A DNA stretch of 64,000 nucleotides from Paraspadella gotoi (lineage: Eukaryota; Chaetognatha), in contig CM119263.1 in assembly GCA_051294375.1 (NCBI GenBank), forward strand, positions 7,674,635-7,738,634. Reading direction: 5' to 3'. The translations under genes were made by a program, and so were the position numbers. The notes under the pieces were generated by a model. The model had not been told where the DNA came from, did no database searches, and saw nothing but the letters and a program-made list of their open reading frames with translations. The first letter of the stretch is position 1, and each line of letters begins with the position of its first letter. Below, one piece after another: positions 59,301-64,000 of this stretch.

Positions 59301-60310
59301 CCCCTCCTCGCCGCGAAGAGATGCAATCGAAATCCGAGTCGAGCCCCGAGGCCTCCGCGTCTCCAGTTCGATCCAAATCCTACATCGTTCGCTCTGCCGT
59401 GCGGGCGAATCCGCGAAACCCGACTAAACCGCGGCCGCGCAGAACTCGATCCGATCCGCGGCAGTGCCCGTGCGGATCCTCGCCGAACTCTTTGAGAAAG
59501 GACGTCGAAGACGAGCGGCGAGGCTTCGAACTTCCCGCCTCGCGATGCCCCGTGCCCAACTCCGTAACTCTCGGCCACACCACCAGCCCCACGCCCCTCG
59601 GCCCCTCCGTTTTTCTCTCGAGAAATCTCCCGGACCTCCCGACTCGGTCGCCGACTCCGCCGTCGCCGCGAGCCTCTCCGCTCGGCGTCAACTTGTACGC
59701 GCCCTTGACGGATTTTGGGACGGCGGGATCGTCGGACAACAGCGTCCACTACGCCTGCACCGACATCACGGATATTATCAAAAAGCAGCTCATCTCGACG
59801 CAGGATCGGGCCAGGCCGAGGCAGGCCGCCTGGGACGGAGAGGCGAAATCGACTGACAGGCTCGCCTCGACGCAGAACGATTTGCCGAATCGCTCGACGA
59901 ACAAACTGCCGAACATTCCGAACAAAAATCCTCCGGGTTTATTTCCCCTCGAGTCTCTTGGCTACGAGATCGAGACCAGTGGTGGTGGTAGTGGTAATGT
60001 CGGAGGAGGAGGAGGAGGAAGAGGGGGCGGCGGCAGCCTTCCTTTTTCGATGGATGAAAATCTGTCTTCTCTCGTCGTCGGGGGAAATTTACGAAGCGAC
60101 AATCTAAGTCGGGCGAATATCGAAGGTCGACCTTCCAACTCTTCGCAACCTCGAAGAGCCCCTTACCCGAACTTCCCCCTCCCCTCTCCGCCCAAGGACG
60201 ACTCCGACCCGTCGGAGGCGGCCTCCGCTGCGGCCGCGCCCAACGCCCGAGAGGCCGCAGCCTTGAGGCATTCCGTTTTGACAGCGATCGAAAATCAACT
60301 CATCGCTTAA
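56336..60310 (+). CDS. Single-pass receptor-like protein: Cys-rich domain, PAN/apple-like, ALK/LTK-type glycine-rich domain, TM, kinase-less tail
   Basis: One uninterrupted 1324-codon frame. M16 (position 56381, context AAAATGA) begins a textbook signal peptide, so translation may start there. A cysteine-rich module follows (about 46-170; SRGMDLCSYERTC, GSHWVPVQD, GRVFCCARD), then a PAN/apple-like module (about 192-256; GCARLCL, CHAFRY, GCFVES, LTSC). The glycine-rich region (about 285-535) opens with GGIQFWSVPVGGKYRIEIAA and runs through GGGGA and GGGGGGGGF tracts, resembling the ALK/LTK ectodomain. One transmembrane helix lies at about 676-703 (YLAVLVCGLLVVALFMVVVA) with basic residues on its cytoplasmic side. 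The 620-residue tail is Ser/Pro/acidic-rich with tyrosine sites such as DYEEPW (Y749) and STGYTTIST, and holds no kinase. It ends ENQLIA, a possible class II PDZ ligand. Function is not known; a cell-surface recognition or receptor role is inferred. Confidence 0.85.
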   Translation: MNRTSRRPLGGASTKMKTLSLLVSIFAMIRTINVLSAANPHHESRQVRRFRLASNLTWSSSRAFCLSRGMDLCSYERTCGKYRRPFGGQIKGSHWVPVQDRFNDWVQVGTASPNSLCLRFTDLAIPPRSPSWGTRRIGMDHKGRVFCCARDPKTAETPVFLFEKIPRRPEWRETGTETTTATTTTTSNETHHVRGLSLNGCARLCLSGGVFECHAFRYRAATRGCFVESTQSSKIESSEGEDAYRRADLRLTSCGKSGKSGPSYNDCLRSYATTPIIDMLTVEGGIQFWSVPVGGKYRIEIAAPSGRQWMRGVGGYGVILGGTFRLQQGTILKVLVGQQSDYAGGQKFVGGSGGTFVSTINNLPLMVAGGGASSSQMLSANHDTTDGNVRPNGKHASAAFKSWGHAGEAGGGGQRGYTASGTGASGGGAGFYGNAAGYNSSENSWLVPAKAFVSPEEPGVGEEMYSEIDHAYNNGGFGGGGAAGEGGGGGGGGFSGGGGGPKRGWAGGGGSFNGGANAKARADNTGLGWVKIAFLEPEPAETSLRPAKIRPETDKTGSSTDIFPVVNVPSVSYHGTRENESLNVSPHRENEFTTSTISEPSVNVEEALSPAADRPPNRPPNRGVVEVTTLGQNLSEFADNDLFLSLGSEDGDFPHAVPRPTIESILTAHTRDRRRMSAVYLAVLVCGLLVVALFMVVVAIFLRRCYFASKAKYVAPRDDFDAASVKKSRKGNDYGGASTATAAPDEADYEEPWPDLTDVLSASSRSAARPLSNEDETAPQRHAQSSASMRSCDYSTGYTTISTLRSEDATGVSPDVFLGGHLYCSISAARGCETDGGGGDASSAAEQQSVALLSADEDFAFPAVAEASKRGGTDAREPSILTTHDSDHDEETEASGSESEGDRSDASEEITSDIDFQKFSRKDPRSKETSYDDESDDDDDTSLDYAIPHDSVIFERKGRGRKPEPEKKILGRSNGDLPPARREAIGDCPPPRREEMQSKSESSPEASASPVRSKSYIVRSAVRANPRNPTKPRPRRTRSDPRQCPCGSSPNSLRKDVEDERRGFELPASRCPVPNSVTLGHTTSPTPLGPSVFLSRNLPDLPTRSPTPPSPRASPLGVNLYAPLTDFGTAGSSDNSVHYACTDITDIIKKQLISTQDRARPRQAAWDGEAKSTDRLASTQNDLPNRSTNKLPNIPNKNPPGLFPLESLGYEIETSGGGSGNVGGGGGGRGGGGSLPFSMDENLSSLVVGGNLRSDNLSRANIEGRPSNSSQPRRAPYPNFPLPSPPKDDSDPSEAASAAAAPNAREAAALRHSVLTAIENQLIA

Positions 60311-62287
60311 AGTTAAAAATTTTTATTCCAAATTTTTCTTTTATTTTTACCCCCTGAATTAGTAAATTGCTTTGAATGTTTAAGTTTCTCAAGTATAATA
60401 GAATATTGTTTTTCCAAATACATGATAATTATCAATGTTTTACTTTGTATAAAAAGATAAGGGAAAATGATTTTTTAAAAAAAAATACAAAAAAATACTA
60501 CGTTAATATACGTAATAAGCAATTCATATATATCTCCGAATTATTTTGTGATTCCATTATTAAAACCTTTTCCTCTTTTTTTTTGTTAACGTTGCCTCAT
60601 TATTTTAAGAACTTGTTAATAAATGTCACGCAAAAATCTGTCATTCTTATTGATAAGAATATTGTTAAAAATCCAAGATGCTTGAAAAAGTAAGTTGTTT
60701 TTTCATTGTAAGATAGAAATGGCAAAAACTCGCTGATTAAAAAAAATTGATAAATCATAATAGCATAAAGTTGCGCACGACAGTTGGTGGTATGTACAAT
60801 GTGGTATATTTATTCAGAAAATTATCATTGTTTAGCAAATTAACACTAAAGGTTTTAAATTCATATTTCTACTTCTAGTCAGAAGAGGCTCTCTTTGACT
60901 TTTGTTTTTCAAAAAGAGAACCTTTTAAAGATTCTTACCAGGGAGACGCAGATCACTTTCAAAGAAAAACAAAAAGCTACATTGTAATATCCCTTATATT
61001 TATAATTATAAAACTAGTCAAAATTAACCTAATTTATTAATTAATACATTATTGCGTAAACTCATTTTTATGTGTAAGTAAATTTTTTTCATGATTTAAA
61101 ATTTACAATACAGTACTTCTACAAAGGCTTGATTGTGGGATATAAATTTAAATCATAAAACTTGAAAAACTGAGGAATTAGTCGTGTTTCTAATGATCAT
61201 TCTCGCGAAAGAAAGAACAGGTATAACTGCCTAGTGCCTAGCAAACAGTGACTTTCCAAACCATTTCTTAATTACGCGCAGATAATTTTAGGGCAAATTT
61301 TAAAAATTGGCTACGGAAGGCCGAAGCTTCAAGTTTAACGCATTATATCCACGTTTACTCTTTAGTCTACTAAAATAGCAACTTGAACTCGAGAATGTTT
61401 TTTTGTCAAACCGTCGATCTTCTGGTCTCGCCGTAGTTTTTCTTTTTGTTTTAATCAACTCCAAATGGATAAAAGCTCAAGGCGACCAAAGAAAGATTTT
61501 GGTAATTCAATTACCAATAAAAACTCTCGCCCCGTTTTAACTGTCATTTCTGATATCGCCTCGGCAATTAAAACGGTTATCCGTTAAATAACTGAATATT
61601 CAATACCAAAATTAACGCCATTCATTACTTTAATACGTATTAGGTTTAAATTTTGAAAAGAAAATAATTCTAAAAGCCATCTCATTCGAGCACGCAGGGA
61701 TGATTTGACATCCTCGTATCGACTTTCACTTTCCACCGTCATAAATCACATAGGGTTACGGCTCCCAAACGTCAAGGGTTTTTACTCCTACAAAAATATC
61801 GGCGAACAATCGACATTCGACAGCCACCATCGTTATTGGCGAATTTTTCGAATTTTTCTCCCCTTTTATCGTCCGACAAACTGAAAAAATAATCCCGAAT
61901 CGAGTGTTCGAAGCTGAGGAGAGGGACTCGTAATATTCTTTTTTTCTCTCTCTCTCTTTCTCTCGAAAAAAGCCTAAGTTTTCTCTCTCAACTCTAGTTC
62001 TTCTCGCATTTAAAACGAACCCAACAACAACGCGCATCCTAGTCGAGAGTACGTTAACTGCTCAGTTTTCATCATTAACGTCAATAAACAATCGAAAATC
62101 CCTCTTTTTTTTTTTTAGGCCGATGAACTTTGTTGAAGGCTGGCGTCGGTTCGAACCACTCGGACGAGAGCGCGATGCTGGTTTTTAATGGTTTACTCCT
62201 CACACATGCTGGTGATAATTAGATCCTGTAAACAACAATTCCCAAATGTTGTTAACGTTGGAACTAAATTTTCTCCTTTGAAACAAA
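60311..62287. other. Intergenic region glycine-rich receptor to RhoGAP
   Basis: AT-rich, with no supported gene. A possible 3' splice acceptor (T-tract then TTTTAG) at about 62108-62119 may precede a leader exon of the RhoGAP gene. A minus-strand frame at 61756-62037 resembles nothing known and contains a low-complexity stretch. Confidence 0.55.
60618..60623 (+). other. Candidate poly(A) signal of the glycine-rich receptor gene
   Basis: AATAAA about 310 bp after the stop, in AT-rich DNA, so chance occurrence is possible. Confidence 0.4.
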
Positions 62288-63907
62288 ATGAATTCTCAGT
62301 CGGTGGTGGGAGAATTTTACGACATCGGTAAGCTAATTGTCGAGTTCGAAAGAGCGAATCATTGAACTTTCTTTTTATTATCGCTTTTTTAGTTTTTATC
62401 GTTTAAACTTTCTTTTTAATTAAAAATTGATGCGGCGTCTGACAAACTTTTAAGAAAAACTGATATATTATCATAATCATTATTAAATTTTTATAAGGTA
62501 AAATATTTGTATCATTATCTATCAAAAAGACAATATAAACAATTTTCCGAAGTCGAACCAGAGATATGTATTATATCTATTGTCTACGGATATTCATATC
62601 ATATTATGAGATATGCTTACTTAAAAATTGCCCAATGCCCATTACTTTCATTTAAGACATCAACGGGGAAGACCAGACGAGAGCCGAAGATTTGAGTTTG
62701 GTCGATCGTCATCTGATTCGACGCCTAGCGGCAAAATTTCTTTTGGCCAAACTCCGCCGCCTGGGCCTCTCCTTTAAACGGCGAAAGAGCGAAAGCTCAA
62801 AATCATCTTTGGGCTTGTGGAACTCCTCCCTGGAATGTCTGCTGGAGCGAGACCGACAATTTCATCAAACCGCAAAAATACCGATCATTTATGACGAAAT
62901 TCTCAACGGTTTAGAAGGAAGGGGTTTGCAGGTGTGGTTCGGGTTAGTCAAAAATTATCATCGCGCTATCAAATGGTTTAAAAATATATCAGTTATATAT
63001 ATTCGTTTAAATAACAATTTTCCTAGTAGAACGTACTTACATTTCACAATATACTTACGTATATAATTAATAATTTTAATATTTAACAAATGAGAGGATT
63101 TGGCAGCAGCAACACGCGACCTCATCAGATCATCTCTCTTTCTGTTTACTGTAATTTCATGATTCCTTTGACATCCCGTGATCCTACTAGTTAACCTCGA
63201 GAATTTATTGCCCTCCATAAAAAAAGTACATCACCATATATTAACATTTCGGTCAACAGGTTGAGGGGATACTCCGCATCCCCGGCTCGGCCGCCCGCAT
63301 CCGCGCCCTCCGCGACCGCCTCGAAAAACAATACAACGCAGGCAGCTCCAAGTTCGACTGGGGCGAAACCCGCGTCAACGATGTGGCCGCCCTCATGAAG
63401 CAGTTCCTCCGGGAGTTGCCGCAACCCTTGCTGACAAACGAATTGGTAGAGGCTTTCGTCGTCGTCGGAAAACTCCGCGACGATGAGCAGCGTCGACACT
63501 TTCTCAATCTGCTCGTCCTGGCGTTGCCCGACGTCCATAGAGACTGTCTCAAGCGTCTCCTGCTCTTCCTCGACCGTGTCGTCTCCCACGAGAGCAGCAA
63601 CAAGATGACGTTGTCCAGTGTTTCCACCATCATGGCGCCAAATCTTTTCTTGCCGCCGCGCGTCACCGGTCGAGCTCGGGGTTACAGGATCAAAAAGAAC
63701 GAGGTTGATTTGGCGCAGGACACGGCGGGGATCGTGGAGACGCTGATTCGACGCCACGAGGAATTGTGGCTCGTGTCGGAGACAATGATGGAGACGCTCA
63801 GGTCCATCCACTCACAACGACAACAACCGTCTCAGCCGCTCAAGAGAATCATGTGCGGTTGCTTCGATAGGTATCCGAAAAATACGTTAGCTCTTATGAC
63901 AGATTGA
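62288..63907 (+). CDS. RhoGAP-domain protein, ARHGAP18/28/40 type, 3 coding exons
   Basis: Exons 62288-62327, 62657-62931 and 63260-63907 join in frame (phases 1 and 0) to 320 residues. The RhoGAP domain spans about 92-300: IYDEILNGLEGRGLQ, then VEGILRIPGSAARIRAL with the putative arginine finger at R111, MKQFLRELPQPLL with conserved K152, and NKMTLSSVSTIMAPNLF. The last three blocks follow ARHGAP18 closely, including DVHRDCLKRLL. The family stimulates GTP hydrolysis by Rho GTPases and controls actin and cell shape. The protein is about half the length of human ARHGAP18: only about 90 residues precede the domain, so either the N-terminal region is lost or upstream exons were missed. The ATG at 62288 begins a 13-codon first exon. 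Its last third sits at the window edge, but the stop codon at 63905-63907 is inside. Confidence 0.85.
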
Positions 63908-63933
63908 AATACAATTAATAGGACATATAAAAA

Positions 63934-63939
63934 AATAAA
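63934..63939 (+). other. Probable poly(A) signal of the RhoGAP gene
   Basis: AATAAA 27 bp after the stop codon, implying a very short 3' untranslated region. Confidence 0.5.
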
Positions 63940-64000
63940 ATAGTGTATATAAAAATATTTTGAAATTGCAATTATTCTAATTAAAAAAACAAAACAAAAA

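Noticed and set aside
60930-60975. ATTCTTACCAGGGAGA resembling the 5' end of U1 snRNA
   Set aside because: Similarity ends after about 20 bases, and no U1 stem-loops or Sm site follow.
62140-62190. GGTTCGAACC, a tRNA B-box-like motif
   Set aside because: No matching A box or cloverleaf could be drawn around it.
1-64000. CRISPR arrays, bacterial operons, rRNA genes
   Set aside because: None seen; gene structure is eukaryotic throughout, and the regular repeats are microsatellites without spacers.

Overview
The window is eukaryotic and almost certainly from an invertebrate animal. It carries six intron-bearing or long single-exon genes with animal-specific architectures (Caskin, C2CD5, BFAR, cortactin, an ALK/LTK-like glycine-rich receptor, an ARHGAP18-type RhoGAP), GT-AG introns mostly of 50-500 bp, GC-rich and CpG-rich exons in AT-rich introns, many GA/CT microsatellites, and N-gaps of a draft assembly. 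An early-branching lineage such as a sponge is possible, but the sequence alone does not fix the clade.

Region 1 (1-4010) is low-complexity non-coding DNA with two gaps. Region 2 (4011-24861) is a giant near-palindrome: 4011 to about 13990 is the reverse complement of about 14063-24861, and the centre is interrupted by two 25-N gaps that bracket a small contig (14063-15724) which itself repeats the start of the next contig (15750 onward). The left arm holds an inverted, frameshifted copy of Caskin exon 1 that is 464 bp long against 427 bp in the intact exon. The excess of single-base insertions points to an unpolished long-read artefact or an unmerged duplicate contig rather than biology. Inside each arm sits a CRE plus tandem YY1-like promoter cluster (18368-18445, mirrored at 10690-10801).

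Region 3 (24250-50290) is a compact run of four plus-strand genes: Caskin (3 exons, 1600 aa), C2CD5 (16 exons, 1211 aa), BFAR (5 exons, 762 aa) and cortactin (14 exons, 664 aa). The last three are separated by fewer than 300 bp. Caskin is a synaptic-type scaffold, C2CD5 a calcium/lipid-binding trafficking protein, BFAR an ER-membrane RING E3 ligase, and cortactin an Arp2/3 and F-actin regulator. A complete five-exon minus-strand gene for a GPI-anchored Ly6/uPAR three-finger protein (202 aa) is nested in cortactin intron 7. It is invisible to simple ORF finding. It lies beside a 986-bp Tc1/mariner-like MITE that carries a strikingly hairpin-rich insert.

Region 4 (49918-56335) has no recognisable gene but a dense field of GA/CT microsatellites. 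It ends at a 1324-codon uninterrupted gene (56336-60310) for a single-pass membrane protein: signal peptide, Cys-rich domain, PAN/apple-like domain, glycine-rich domain resembling the ALK/LTK ectodomain, one transmembrane helix and a 600-residue tail without a kinase. The window closes with a 3-exon RhoGAP gene (62288-63907). The most notable observations are the nested Ly6 gene, the kinase-less glycine-rich receptor, the structured MITE insert and the palindromic misassembly.
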